This document shows positions 32,986 to 45,856 of a stretch of 64,000 nt of DNA, piece by piece (the stretch's first letter is position 1; each line of letters opens with the position of its first letter). The translations under genes were made by a program, and so were the position numbers. Source of the DNA: Tetmemena sp. SeJ-2015 (taxonomy: Eukaryota; Ciliophora; Spirotrichea; Sporadotrichida; Oxytrichidae). The notes under the pieces were generated by a model that was not told the origin of the DNA, did not search any database, and saw only the letters and a program-made list of their open reading frames with translations. Location of the stretch: contig JAJKFJ010021464.1 of NCBI GenBank assembly GCA_027382625.1, positions 62,001 to 126,000 of the forward strand, given 5' to 3'.

Positions 32986-35900
32986 ATGAATTTACATAAA
33001 TTTCTTCGGCTGTTTGACGCCTATGCCACCCCCGTCAACTTCACTTATAAGGGCAGCCTCACTTATCGCACGGCCTTCGGTGGCTGCACAACCTTTTCTC
33101 TTCTTATCAACATTATTGAAGTTTATATGACATAGAAGCTTGATGGGAATTCAAATTAAAATTAATTAGAAAGTTATGAGTGAGCAACAGCTACTAATGT
33201 CAGCAGCCTAGAATTTGGAGAGCTCTCAAAGTATGCCCTTGTTTGCGGGGTAGAACTTACTCAACTCTAATAGTCAGGCTCAGTACATACTCGCCTCACA
33301 GAAGTTCCTAAATCCGTAGACTTAGTCTCAAGTCACTCTCTAGTCTACCACCTCACAACTTCAAATCCTTCAGCAACATAACCCGTCTGCAAGTGTACTC
33401 CAAATTTAATATAGTTAATGAGTGAGTAAGCAATTTATCCAACAGCAAAATTAGTAGCCCTCAACGATTAGTGGACAGACACAGCAGAGGAACTTATATG
33501 TTAAGGAGGCAGCTTACAAGTAGAAGCAGTTAGTGGCATCCACAGAGTACTAGCACTAACTTAAGCGCTTAGAGGACATGCATCTCCATCTCAAGCAACT
33601 TCAAGCGCATAGGGAAAGGGACTGCAAATAGCTAATTGCTCAGGAGCAGAACATCAACTCACTCAGGACTACAATAAATGGCATGAAGAAGGACAAGGAA
33701 AATGCAGGCAGCAACGCTAACAAACCTCCTTAGAAAGTTGGAGAACAGAGGGAGAGGGCAACTCAGAACTCTTTTCAAGAACAATAAGGAGATAGTCAGG
33801 GAAAATGATCGTATCTCCCTCAAGCTCAACGATTTGGTGAAGGTCAACTTCGAGTAAGAAAACCAACTCATGTTCAAGTTTGACTCTCTAAATCAAGTAC
33901 TCACTTCTCTTCTTCAGCTACAAGACCAGAATCATTCGGGAACTGCTGCGCAAGTAAGTCTAGCTATATCTTATGTTAAATTAACACCAATCTCATCTGC
34001 ATTTATAGACTCTCGACCCCAAGGTGTGCTAAGTTCTGCTGAAATAGCTCTCTCTTTTCAAGACTCGCCTTTAAGACAAGGATTAGGAGCTAAGGACTTA
34101 TGTGGAGCAGTCACTTTCAGAAAACTAGTGCTTAAAGGATGAAGTCACAGCCATGAAGCAAGAGTTGTCAGAGCTGAAGGATGAGTGCATAATCGATGAG
34201 ATAAGAATCTATGAAATGAACAGAACTCTTGACAAAACTCAAATAGAAAGAGCTGTAACCAAAGACTGGGAAAGAGAAAAGGCGTTCGAAAGGGGAGGCG
34301 TCTAAGAAGTAGCAAAAGTTGAGGAAGACTATGACATCAAGAGAAGCAAGGAGAAGTCTGAGGATATCTTGGCAAGAATGAGATAGAAGATTGACAGAGC
34401 GGCTTCTCAATTCCAGTCTGAAAACTTCACTACAACTGTCATGTGATTTATAATATGTGCAATATTTAGAGCTTGATTTATTTCCTTGAACTATCTACTT
34501 ACTTCATTGCTTGATTGTTTGAGGGAAGAACTATTTTACCATTTCTCTTGGTTGTCTTTTATTCGCAATCTTCGTGGCCAAACTCACCATGATAGGAAAT
34601 GTAGACTATCTTTAAAATTAGAGTGTATGCATTCATACGAAGATATACTTAAATCAGTTGGTGCAGATAAACTAAGTGCCCTTGGTTAGGATGGGTTTAT
34701 CAACTAATGATGTCCCCCAGCCAGGAAGAAAGTCTCGAGGTGTTAGCAAACCTGCGGACTCTTAAAGATATATTTTCTTGAATTTTATAGACATCAGCAA
34801 ATACCTATCCAGTGCCTCTGAAAGTGGGATGACCATGGGTTTCAGAGTAGTAGACAGCGCTGGAAATGTCCTCAAGTCTACAAATTACTCATATGGCAAG
34901 TTTCAATTCATGTAATACACCAATCCAAGAAATTAAGACCACTTATTTTAGACATTAGAATTATCATTTGAATACCTACGATTGGAATACGAATAAACCT
35001 TCATGCTATTTTTAATTATGGCTATGTTTACATTCAAGTTTGCAAGAGTTGAAAGTACTAAATCCTTGGGTTTAGAGGTATGCTCACTCTCGAATTCACT
35101 CATCTAAAAAATGGACTCCGAGTATCTTCCCTCAGACCTCTCTACTTATCAGTGTCTCCCTCAAACAAGTTACTATGTGCAGGGAACTCCCCAAACTTAA
35201 ACATACCAGAAGCTTTAGCTTCAGATGAAAGCCTGTAATTCTTTCATATAAAAGGGAGATATCTCTTAATTTCTAATTCTGCAACAGATACATGCTTACC
35301 AAATAATGGAGGAGTGAGCATCTAATTATTCACAGTCTCTTCCACCTATAATCAAGCTTTGGATTCAGACACCAACCTCCCTATACTTCAAGAGCTTCAT
35401 ACTTTTACCATACCGCTGGTACCCTCCACTATTCAATCAGGTTCAAAATGGGCATAGATTCGCTTGCGCCAGAAGGAGATAAACTATGAGCGCAACCTAT
35501 TTGGATTTTTCAGGAATATCACTAATAACTATGCGTATCACGTTGAGAATTACTAACTCGCGGACACTTACTACAACTCTACTGACCAAGTCATAGTGAA
35601 CATAGAGGTGTCTCTACATTCTTATGCTGAGGTGGCAAATGTTAATGGCTACTCTTTCTCTACATCTCTTGAGGAAATTGGTGGGTTAGGAGTGATGCTG
35701 TTCCTCTTTGGGATGATTTTTACTCGCCTGTTCTAATCGCAACTCATGTACGCTTCACTCCTTCACAAACTTTTCTATATTCAGTCCTTTGTTAAGCCTA
35801 CCTACTCAGATCAAGCACAGACAGCCAAGGATGTCTTTAAAATTTGATTTTAAATTTCAAGATGCTCAGGACAAACAGAACGCTCAGAGTATGGGTCTGC

Positions 35901-38714
35901 TTGGAGGCAGTATAACTTAAGAGTAGCTATTTAATTTCCTCAATTCATTGCAATTGTTATAATCCTAATCTGGGAGGAACCACTAGCTAGATCGATAACT
36001 TCTAAACTTTATGTTAGAAAGATCTGCTTTAATTTCAGTCAAATCGATCTTGAGTTGAGTTTAGGATATGAGTGGAACTCTTGAAGCTGAAGAAGACAAT
36101 GTGAACTCTAGTTAGTTTGAGTCTAACCCTACTCTCCAAGACGAGATGAGAGAAGAAAACAGCCAAAGAGCCCTCTTTATTCAATGAAGCAATTAAGCTA
36201 ATCCATTTTAAAAGCTAAAGTTTTCATTCTTTGATTGAGAAAGGACTGGAGCGAAAGATGCTTCAAGGTCCTTAGTTCAAACATTCCAACTCTCTCTTCA
36301 AAGAAATATTCGAACTACTAAGAACCAGAGTGCGCTTCAGGACTAACAACAAGGCTTTTCTATCAAACTACTTTAATAGCTGCTGCCGCAATTTCCAAGA
36401 ACTGGAGAAGCAAGTTATCCTCAAGAAGAGTGGAGTCCTCTCTTTCAGACGCAGCCAGCGTCCAAAGAGGAAGTGCTTCTGCTGTTGCAGACCAAAAGCA
36501 CCTAAGGACAATAATAGCTTAGATACAGAGTAAGGCAGTTCGTGGAAGGTCAAATAGCAGATAGAAGCTGCAGAATAAGCTGAAAAGGAGAGGAAAAGCA
36601 AGTTCTTGGATATGAATGAGCAGTTTAATAGAGGAAAGGACTAGATCGTGAAGGAGCTAGATATCGTGAATATAGTCAGGCAACTCAGAAAGCTGGAACA
36701 TATACAGAAGGTGCTTTTCTCTGTACCGTAGAGTATCCTCCTCAACTACTAGAAGAAGAGCTTAGTATTCTCCATATTTATGTCACTCTATACACTTTGC
36801 AGATTAATTTATGTGAAATAGACTAGGATACTGACAACTCAGATGACGACTTGATTCTATAAATGCCTTATTATGTATTTCGATTATTTAAATTCACTCA
36901 TACTCTAGCAGATTCACTGAGAAATTCCTAAAGAGCAAGAAGCAGCAATAACTCTATCAAGCAGTTGAGTTCTTCAAAAACAAGCCTTATCTCTTGCCAA
37001 ACGATAGCATTGTGAACTTCACATCTAACAATATAATGTCTCTTATTTATTTAGCAAGCTGTTGTTGGGAGTAATTTCCAACCACCCCTCAAAGCTAATA
37101 AAGAAGTTCAATGAAAAAAAGATTAAACGAGAGAGGGACGTAGAGGAAAGGAAGCTTGCTGAGAGAGATAGAAGCAGTGATGTACCGAGAAATGGGTTGC
37201 CCAGGCATGATACCAAGGAAGGCTCTATTATACTGAGAAATTTATTTTCCTTATAAATTTAAATAGCTTTTGTTATAAGACTGAAGAGTGCCTTGAAATA
37301 GGATAGCTTGAAGAAATCTGAGAATTAACTGCTCCCTCCAATCCCTGAAAAACTCTAAAAGGACAAAGCTGGTTCGCTCTCATCAACTAATCTAGTAACT
37401 AAAGGGTAGAATGGCCAAGCCTAGGATTCTACTCTAACAGCTGGAAAGCCAATGAGAGACAAGTATGCAACAGAGACCTCAGTTAAGTCTGGACATGAAA
37501 GGTCTAAAGGAGGAGATCTCTTGAAAAATAGAAGTAAACAGGCTCTTGAAGCCATTCAAGAAAACGAAGAGGACATTAGTCCCGACCCCAAGTAATATAA
37601 GAAGAAACGCAACTCACTTTCCATAATTTGATAATGAAATTAATTAATTGCAACTCTGGAGTAGATAAGACTAAGCCAGAGAAAGCCACAGACTCAAAGA
37701 GCAAGGGCAAGAAGAAAGCCAATAAGGAGGAGACTAAGGAAGCCGCTGCAGCTTAAGCTAATTAAGAATAGGAAGGTAAGGGACCTAAGAATTAGAAGAC
37801 CAACGACTTCTCAAACAGTCTTGGAATCAAGCCTACTCTCACTCTTTGATTTTCCATTTTCATTTCACTGAGGAAGAGAACGGCGAATAGAAGAAAAAGA
37901 GCAAAGACAAGAAGCAAAAGACTGCAGAGGGGCCTGTAGACTTCGATGCCCTCGATAGTTCAAGACAACAGCAGCAGTAGTAGCAGCAAGTAGTGCAGAA
38001 GCAAAACACAAAGAACACGCCAGGTCAGACTGATTTCGAGTGGAAGTAAGATTATTGGGATAAAGGTAATCATACTTAAAATAGGTCTGCCGCTAACTCA
38101 CCACTCACTTAGAAGAAAAAGGGCAACGATCTGCAGCCAGACAGTGACGAAGATGATAGTCACACTACTAGACCATTGAATGCAGGCAACCCTGATTCAT
38201 CTAAAATAGTCGTGATTTAGTATGCTATGATGTATTTTGAAAATGGAGTAGTTGACCTAGAGAAAGAAGACATTGAGAAATGCAGCATAAGCTGCAGCCA
38301 CAAACAAAGAGTTAAAAATAAGAGTTATAATTGGTATTCTGAATAACATTTCTAATAAAATTTAAGTGAGAGTTCCTGAAGCTGCTGAATGAAAAGAACA
38401 AGTAGTCAGCCTCTCAAATGTAGAATTCCAGATAAGATAGCCTTACCTTGGACGACGCATAAGGCCCTAATAGTCACAGGAATGAAGAAGCTAGTAAAAG
38501 ACTAGCCTCAAAGGAGCTTATGGCTAAAAAGGTGAGTTTAAAGGAGGATTCGTTGAATTAGATGTTGGAGTAAGTGAATGATGATGACTTGGGGATCTCA
38601 TTCGATCACAACACATCTCTCAATCATTTGAAGGCAGATGATGATATGAGTGGCAAGCACCACGAAAGAAAGAACACAAACTCAAGCCATTAGAGAAAGG
38701 TCCCCAACGATTGA
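32986..38714 (+). CDS. Large ciliate-type multipass membrane protein (split by a nested gene)
   Basis: ATG 32986 gives MNLHKFLRLFDAYATPVNFT and YKGSLTYRTAFGGCTTFSLL, the N-terminal signature (FD-F-Y-G-Y-T--GG then a helix) of a large ciliate membrane-protein family of unknown function. After an inserted gene at 33197-34446 the frame resumes at about 34780 with an extracellular-type region (FRVVDSAGNVLKS, LPSDLSTYQCLP). NYAYHVENYQ and FSTSLEEIGGLGVMLFLFGM follow, then a long cytosolic Lys/Glu/Gln-rich tail containing QIVKELDIVNIVRQLRKLEH, typical of this family's tail. IESs at 37609-37656 and 37840-37869 keep the tail in frame to TGA at 38712-38714. The pointer linking the first MDS to the rest was not found. 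Confidence 0.6.
33197..34446 (+). CDS. Coiled-coil protein nested inside the membrane-protein gene
   Basis: A complete-looking gene. ATG 33197 starts MSAAQNLESSQSMPLFAGQN. A Gln-rich N-terminus (LQILQQHNPSASVLQIQ) is followed by long helices HQLKRLEDMHLHLKQLQAHR and NNKEIVRENDRISLKLNDLV, a GT-AG intron at about 33952-34008, then SENQCLKDEVTAMKQELSEL and EKSEDILARMRQKIDRAA, ending TTTVM at TGA 34444-34446. There are two breaks (near 33423 and 33790) where IESs are needed. No catalytic motif; probably cytoskeletal or ciliary. It lies between two parts of another gene on the same strand, so it is interleaved with it in the germline. Confidence 0.6.
34447..34690 (+). other. Spacer between nested gene and resumed membrane-protein gene
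   Basis: About 240 bp with a 67-codon open frame (34486-34689) that has no recognisable features. It probably consists of non-coding spacer or IES DNA. Confidence 0.3.
37609..37656 (+). other. IES, pointer GCAACTC, in the membrane-protein gene
   Basis: The 7-bp repeat at 37609-37615 and 37650-37656 bounds 34 nt containing the stop TGA 37629. Excision joins QYKKKRNS to GVDKTKPEKATDS in frame, showing that the lysine-rich tail belongs to the same gene. Confidence 0.8.
37840..37869 (+). other. IES, pointer CACT, in the membrane-protein gene
   Basis: CACT at 37840-37843 and 37866-37869. Excision joins GIKPTLT to EEENGEQKKKSK in frame. Confidence 0.65.
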
Positions 38715-38959
38715 GAGCTCACTCAAATAGGATGATGAAGTTTGGAGTTTAAGAAATCAATCACCATCATTGGTTAAGTTTAAGTCTTAAGAAATCAAGC
38801 ATTCAATTAAATGGCTGTTAAATATTCTTAAAGTTATCTTAGATGAATTAACTAAAGTTTGCTCTTATAAGGTAAGGTTTGAAACGTTTGATAATTTATC
38901 TATAATCTAAAAATGCTCTTAGACTTGGTCATAATGAAGTATAAATAATCAAAAAGTTT

Positions 38960-41900
38960 TCAGACGGCTCCCTCACTATCATACTGCTCTTCCTCTTCGT
39001 CTTCTTCGTTTTAAGAATATTCAAAATTTTGATGCTGCTGTTAAAATTGTTCTTCATCTTCATACTGCTGCTGTTGCAGCTGATCATCTTCGTCTTATTG
39101 GTCATCTTGGTCTTCCTCGTAATCCTGCTCCTCATCCCCATCTTCTTGTTACTAATAGTCCATGCCCTCATATCCCCCATTCATTTGGAGTTATTGATGT
39201 TGAGCTAGAAGTTCAAGGAGCTGTTCCTAGTTTAACTACTGCAAATATTCCTCATCGAACTGCTGCAAGAACATTATCTACTCTTCATTCAACTAGAGCT
39301 AATCCTCGGTGCCATCATTTTCTTGATCTTCTTCTTCTTCTTAACCGTCGTCCATTTCGTTCTCCTAATCTTCATCGTACTGCTCTTACGCGTCCTCGTC
39401 TTCGTACCCCTCAATATTCTCTTCATTTTACTCTTCGTCGCTTTTATTTATAAATTCATCAAACTAATCATCAAAGTCCTCCATTTCATCTTCAAGCTCC
39501 TCATTTTAAATATCTAATTCTTACTCATCCGATTCTTCACTCTCCTCAGATTCAGGTTCCTCAAACTCCTCCATCTCTTGGGACTGCTCTTGCTCGCTTA
39601 AATTCGAATTGTTACTCTCCTCTAAGTCATCTAAATCGATGTCATTTATCTCTTGAAATTACTCTTGCAAGTCCTCCTCATCACTCTGATTATAAAATAC
39701 ATCTTCTTATTAGATCCTTCTAATGAGCTCTCTTGATTTTAATCGTACTGCTCTACTCATCCTCGTCTTCGTACCCCTCCATCCTGTTAACTTGATGTTC
39801 CTATTCCTAATTATCGTACTCTTCTTAGTCCATTTGCTACTCATATTCTTCCTAATCCTGCTCTTGATACTCTTGAGCCATCTCGTCCTCAGCATCAATT
39901 CCATCTCCCTCTAGCTGAGAGTACTGCTCATGAGTTTAGATCGTTTTATTCCTCATCCCCTTCTTCAATCTCGTCCATCTCTTAATAAAATCTCTTACTC
40001 CTATTGCTACTACTCCAAATACTCTTCGTCATCATCCTCTTAGTGCTAAGCATATTGCATCTACTCATCATCTTCTTGCTCTTGCAGTTCTTCATCTATG
40101 TTGTGCAACTACTGCTAATTCTAATAGTCTTGAGAATCCATTTCCCCATCCTCATCTCCATTTTCATCATCGTAGTATTCATGTTACTGCTACTACTATT
40201 GATAATCTTCAGATAATTACTCTTGTTCAAAGTCTTAATTCTGCTCGTTGTTTTCCTCTTCCTCCTCAGCTACTTAGGGAATTAGGCCCGATTCAGGAAT
40301 AAAGAAAGATCTATAAAATACTTAATGTAAGTATTCAGCGGCTTCATTATGCCAGAGATCGGGGACATAAGCATACTATAGCATTTACTTCTTAGATGGT
40401 GAAATCTTTTACACTTTAACTGGAGAGGGGCTGCTTAAATTAGGGTGGCTTAAGATTAGCTGTGTTCTATTTACTCCAGGCCAGCTGATGTATGACTATA
40501 TAAGAAACATAGTGATGAGGTAGTATAGTTAAGATAAAATTGAATATTGACTTTGCTAGTCCCAGATAGGTTAAATGCGAGACTGCACCGTCGGAGAAAT
40601 TACTAAAATCTATTCTTGCTCACTCACTGTCAAATTTTAGGAGAGCGGTCGCTCAGTTATCTTGCTGTAGGTGAGTCAAGTGACTAATCTAGGCTGGTGA
40701 ATAAATAGTAAGATATCTAAATATAATGATTAATAGTGCTGAAGGGCGGCTGTATTAAGGATGAGGCTACTGATCCACATGATCCTCCCTTACATGCTTA
40801 GTTTAGAACTACTTAAGAGCCTGTGGTCCCCTAACTCCTATTCATTCCTAAGGACTCATTAAATTACTGATTTCTCCTCTTAGTCGAAAGTAGAACTTCA
40901 TTCAAGTCGCTGACCATCTGGCCTCCTCTGATTGTGCTGTTCTAACTGACAATTCTAGCCTCCATCCCTTTATGAAACACTGAGTTGTGGTATCTACTAA
41001 TGCGGATGGGCATGAACTGAGCCTTCCTTCTTCTTCTTGCTACTTTAAGTGAGACCTTTCTCTAATTAGTGGTGAAGATTCTCCAAGTCCTTCCTCTCCT
41101 CATCTTCGTTCAAGTTTATTCGGCTTGCATCTTTAATTATATCTATGCTAATGTCATTCCCTCTCTGATCAAAGACTGGAGATATTCTACTTCTGTCTAT
41201 TAACTTGCTTCTTTCCTATCTTTGAATATCCAGAATATCTTTCTATGGTCTTATTCCCTCCAGATGCTTGCGTGCTCTCGAGTTTTAGCCACTGGCTCGC
41301 TCATTTTGGTTTTGACTATGGTCATTTGCTTAAGACCCAGAGAGATTTTAGGGATTCATGGAGTTATCTATGTTAGGAGGTGCCAAGTATTGCTAAGTAA
41401 TCGGTTACTTAGAATGAGAGGCCAAGTTTATCCGCAGTTACTCATTATGATCGCCATAGGCATTAAGGCTTCCTCCAAAGAGGACCCCATCCTACTTTTA
41501 ATCTGACCTCCCTATCTAAAGCCTATTTGACTCTTGAAAATTTTGCAGAGGCCTCATCTAAAACTCTCTATTTGTGGTTGTTCTCAAACCTCCCTAGGCT
41601 TCATTCCTGTAATTGAGTAGTAAGTCGTTTCCTAATGGCAGAATTTGTTCCTATGGACTCAACATTCTCAACTCAGCCATTTTATAAGCATAAGCCAGTT
41701 GATCTTATTGATTTTAACTGGATATCTAGAATGATTGAGCTCCTATCTGCTGGTTGAGAGGCCCATTAGTTGAATTAGAGAGGGGCGGCTTGTACGCGGA
41801 GAAATTTTACTATGAGCTTGAGTTAAACGTGTGACCTCCAGTTCTGCTATTGACTGAGTTCATAAGGTTCAAGCCGTTGCTGGAATCATTTTTGAGGTGG

Positions 41901-44437
41901 TTGAATATATTGGCTTTCTTGGTGGAGATTCGCTTGCCTGATCTGTTGTTCTAGGAAGATGACTATTTGCCGGAGGATATTACAGTTCCATTGATCTAAT
42001 TTTGTGCGGAGCTTGATGGGTTGTGGTTATGTAAGTTGAGAGAAGCTCCAAGCTGGGGAGATTACCGAGAAGCCTTATTTTAAATGTACTGTATTTTGTT
42101 TAGGTCAATTTTTGGAACAGTTACAAAAGAATTCTTGCCTCTGGTTGGAGAGGGGTTTTAAGCTTGCGATTTCTATTTAATATAGATCAAATATAAAGAA
42201 ACTAATGCAAGAGAGAAATAAACTCTAATCAAATGCAAGAATGATGATTAAATTAATTATGGAGGTCAAAAATTTGTTCAATTTTAGTATTTTGGAGGGA
42301 CCAAATATTATTTTGGAAAAATAAAGTTCTCTTATTGATAAATTTTAATCTCTCTCTCTCTCTAGAATTAAATTTACTGGATATTTTATGGAGAATCTTC
42401 TAGACTTAAGTTATCAGAAGGAGGAGTGCTGCTGTCTGAAATGAAGTCATCTTCATCCTCTCCATTCTGATTTTGGTTTATTTCATCTTCACCAGCCCTG
42501 CTTTGAGACTATGAGAGCACCTAGTTCAACACAATCATCTATCCCTATCGATAACTTTGAGAAGGACTTTAGATCCGCATCTCTTGATGATCTTAAGATA
42601 CTTTAACTTTAGGATTTTGGAGCTGGTCTCTAAAATAGTTTACTTGCTAAGACATTTGAGTCGCTCGCTCCAGCTGCTGTGCCATTTATCGTGGAAAATT
42701 TCTTGATTAAGACTCTGAGTTATCTTGACCAGAGGCTATCCCATTTGTCATCATCATTATACTCTCCTTACTTTAAAGTGGGAAGTTTGTAGCACCAAAC
42801 TTTGAAGAGGTGCTAGTACCCTCGCCATTGTGATCCAAGTGATCCCTCAACACTAAAATGCTGCCGCAACCTGTTACTCCACTCAGCTCATTAACTTTGT
42901 TAGTGAGTTAGCTGACTAGTCCATTTATTGATTGAATAGAGTTCAGAATTAACTCTATTGTCTATTCTTGCATCATCATCCCTGATTCGTAGTCTTTCAC
43001 CCTTCCTAGGATTCCATCAGCAACTCCTTCCATCTTTGATTCCACTTCATTCCTTATAGCAAGCATAGGTCCGATAATTTCCTGCTCTTTCCTTCTGAAA
43101 TCTCCACGCAACCTATCCATTTCCTAATCAACTTTGAGTCTAAGTTTTTCTAAACAGTCACATTTCAAGTCTGCAGGCTGTACTGATGAGAGCTGGGATG
43201 GGTTTTGGTAGGAAGAAGGGAGTCCTTAGAGGAAAGGCGAGTTCTACACTTGCAGAGGATTCATCTAAGCGTTTGAAGGACTTATTATTTACGAATAAGA
43301 GGGAAATTGGGAAGTGTTAAATCCTCCAAGGATATTAAAAGAACTTATTTTAAATAGTGAATATCGAGTTAGTTTCTGGGAGATCTGTTTACATTTCTAG
43401 ATTGTCGATCTACAGTCTGCTAAAGAGATAAATCTTAGCCTGCTAGAGTTAAGCCATCAACTTGCAAACCTCTATTTGGATTATTCATTCTCTCAATAGC
43501 AGAAGCTAAATTATTTTGAGGGTTGGGCTGAGAAATCATCTATTTGAAGTAGTCAGGGTGAAAGGTTTATGGAGAGTTGAAGTTGTCATATTATAGAGGC
43601 TATTGGTAACAAGTAGAGTCTACGTTCTATACGTTCATCACTTTATAAGAATTATGTATAGAATTTGAAATTATAAATTAGTGATTCATCATCTTCTTAT
43701 CTCTGTGAGGGAGGAGATTGGTGCCTGCTAATAAATTCAGACCACCTCCACTGATATTAGCATTGCTTAGACTACCTCCTAATGAATTAGCACTTGAATT
43801 CAGCGCCTACTGCTTGCTTGAATGCAAAATTATGCTTTAGACTTGAGGTTATTGCTGCATATAATTTTGGTGAAGCATGGATGAGTTTTAATTAGTGGGA
43901 TGAAACTGCAGCTGCTACTCGTTTGGATCATCAGTTTTTATGAGCTGCTTAACGCTACTCGCAGATTGCAAATTCTAAATTTGCTGGTTCAAACCTAAGT
44001 TAACTTTAGACTTTTGCCCTTATTTAATCAACTGTTACTAAGGCATTTAGCCTATTGTAGTTCTGGTTTTGCTGTTGCTTTTTTAAGAAGGAGTTTTCTG
44101 CGCTTTCATACTGCTGCTAGAAAGATTAGAAAGAATTGTCATTGGAGCCACCCATAGCACTTTGATAGTTGTGCACCTAAGATTTAAAAATTAATTGAGT
44201 TCATAATTTCTTCAATAGGAGATTAAAGTAGCTTTGCTTCATATTACTTATAATTATTTTTCACTTGTAGGTTTGAAAAACTTACAGAGTTAATCTTTAA
44301 AGTGGACTTAGAATAATGTTATTGTTCTTGCTATTTGCGGCAGAGAGAAATTCATCGACATCCTCTGAATCCACGAAATCAAAGTTCTGAGATTTATTGC
44401 TCGCGTGATTCCTGGCTTTGTTGGTGCTTATAGCCAT
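38960..44437 (-). CDS. Large Gln/Glu/Asp-rich protein of unknown function
   Basis: The minus-strand protein begins MAISTNKARNHASNKSQNFD at 44437, then VDSEDVDEFLSAANSKNN. Around 43150-42850 there is a helical segment RLRGDFRRKEQEIIGPML. Around 41620-41140 a long open frame is Asn/Gln-rich (GGSLNAYGDHNEQLRINLAS). From 40300 to 38960 the sequence is a low-complexity acidic/Gln/Tyr tract (QDDQQDEDDQLQQQQYEDEE) ending EEEEQYDSEGAV at TGA 38960-38962. Frequent frame changes imply numerous IESs. No family recognised; it is probably a disordered, possibly nuclear protein. That it is a single gene is inferred from strand and composition. Confidence 0.45.
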
Positions 44438-44565
44438 TTTTTTAAAGTGAAAATTACCAAATTATTTAAATAACGTCCCCCTTATCAGTTCTATTAATTC
44501 AAATTATTCCAAAGAGTCTATATATCGATCCAAAGATTATTAAATGAGTGATCTATTAAACTAAT

Positions 44566-45856
44566 TTGGATAAGATTGATGTGACTAATCTAAACAGGCA
44601 GTTCCTATTCAGGTAAGACTCTATTTGTCATTAAACTTATAAAAGGAAGCACGACGTTGGCAAGTATAAGGCAGAAGTAGCAGCTGAATTTGTGATGCGT
44701 AGAGTGCCAGGCGTTAAGATCACAGCTCATAACCAGTTCATCTAGAAATTCGATGAGGATTTCTACAGACAGTTCATGCTCATTATTGCAGGGCTTGATA
44801 ATATAGAGGCTCGCAGATGGATCAATTCAATGGTGCACTCTTTGGTAGAGTATGATGCACAAGGAAACCCTCTTCCTGAGTCACAGCGACCACTTATAGA
44901 TGGAGGCACAGAGGGTTTCAAGGGCTAGGCTAGAGTAATCATTCCTTTCAAAACTGGCTGTTTCGAGTGCTCAATGGCCTCTATCCCACCTCAAACAGGT
45001 TTCCCTATGTGCACAATTAGAGAGACCCCTCGTCTCCCTGAGCACTGCATTCAATATGCATATGCCGTGCAATGGGACGAAGACCCAGAGAAGAAGGGCA
45101 AAGTAGTTGATAAGGACTCCCCAGTGGATATGATGTGGATCTACGAGAAAGCGCTTTAAAGAGCAGCTCTTTTTGGCATAGAAGGAGTAACTTATCAACT
45201 TACAATGGGAGTTGTCAAGAATATCATTCCAGCAATTGCCTCAACAAATGCTCTCGTATCTGCAGCTTGTGTCACAGAGGCAATTAAGTTGCTAAGTGGT
45301 TGCAATATACACATGAACAATTACATGATGTACATGGGCTAGACATCGGTCTACACTCACACCATGGAATATGGCAGAGAGGATGTAAGAATATTTCTGC
45401 TCGCTTCGAGATTAGTATACCGAATCCATATTATAGAGCTGTGTAGTATGTCATAAAACCTAGAAAAGCTTTGAGGTCAAGAAAAGTGAAACACTTCAGT
45501 AGTTCTTAGACAAGCTAAAGAGTGATTTAAGACTGCAAAATCCTAGCATCTACTCCTCACAGGGGATGCTCTACGTACCAAAGCCTCCTAATATCGAGGC
45601 TCAGCACAGATTTAAGTTGGCTAAGACCTTCGCGTAAGTTTTAATATCATGCTTTTCTGATATTGATCGGGTAAAAAACCTACTTTGATCGGTATAAAAC
45701 ATGAAAGACATGTGCTGACTTATATGTAGTGAATTGGTAGCAGAAGGACACTTGCCAAACAATCCTTATGAGGAGTATGACATAACAGATCCTGTTATTT
45801 CCTCGGCCATCCAAGCCAAAATCATCATCAGAGAAGATTTCGCTCCCATCGAATGA
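44566..45856 (+). CDS. UBA3: NEDD8-activating enzyme E1 catalytic subunit, N-terminus missing here
   Basis: Adenylates NEDD8 and passes it to UBC12 to drive cullin neddylation. The frame begins at [16 protein letters not shown], then [19 protein letters not shown] and [17 protein letters not shown]. Zinc-binding CxxC pairs are GCFECSM and SCVVC. The catalytic-cysteine region reads [19 protein letters not shown]. The C-terminal ubiquitin-like fold ends [13 protein letters not shown] at TGA 45854-45856. GT-AG introns: 44613-44645, 45385-45436 and 45634-45729. The approximately 60-90 residue N-terminus with the glycine-rich ATP-binding loop is not upstream in frame, so its MDS must lie elsewhere. 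No in-frame start codon is identifiable here. Confidence 0.9.

Noticed and set aside
39323..40216. Leucine-rich hydrophobic plus-strand ORFs resembling membrane helices
   Set aside because: They are complementary to acidic/Gln-rich codons (GAA, GAT, CAA, TAA) of the minus-strand gene and lack any family features.
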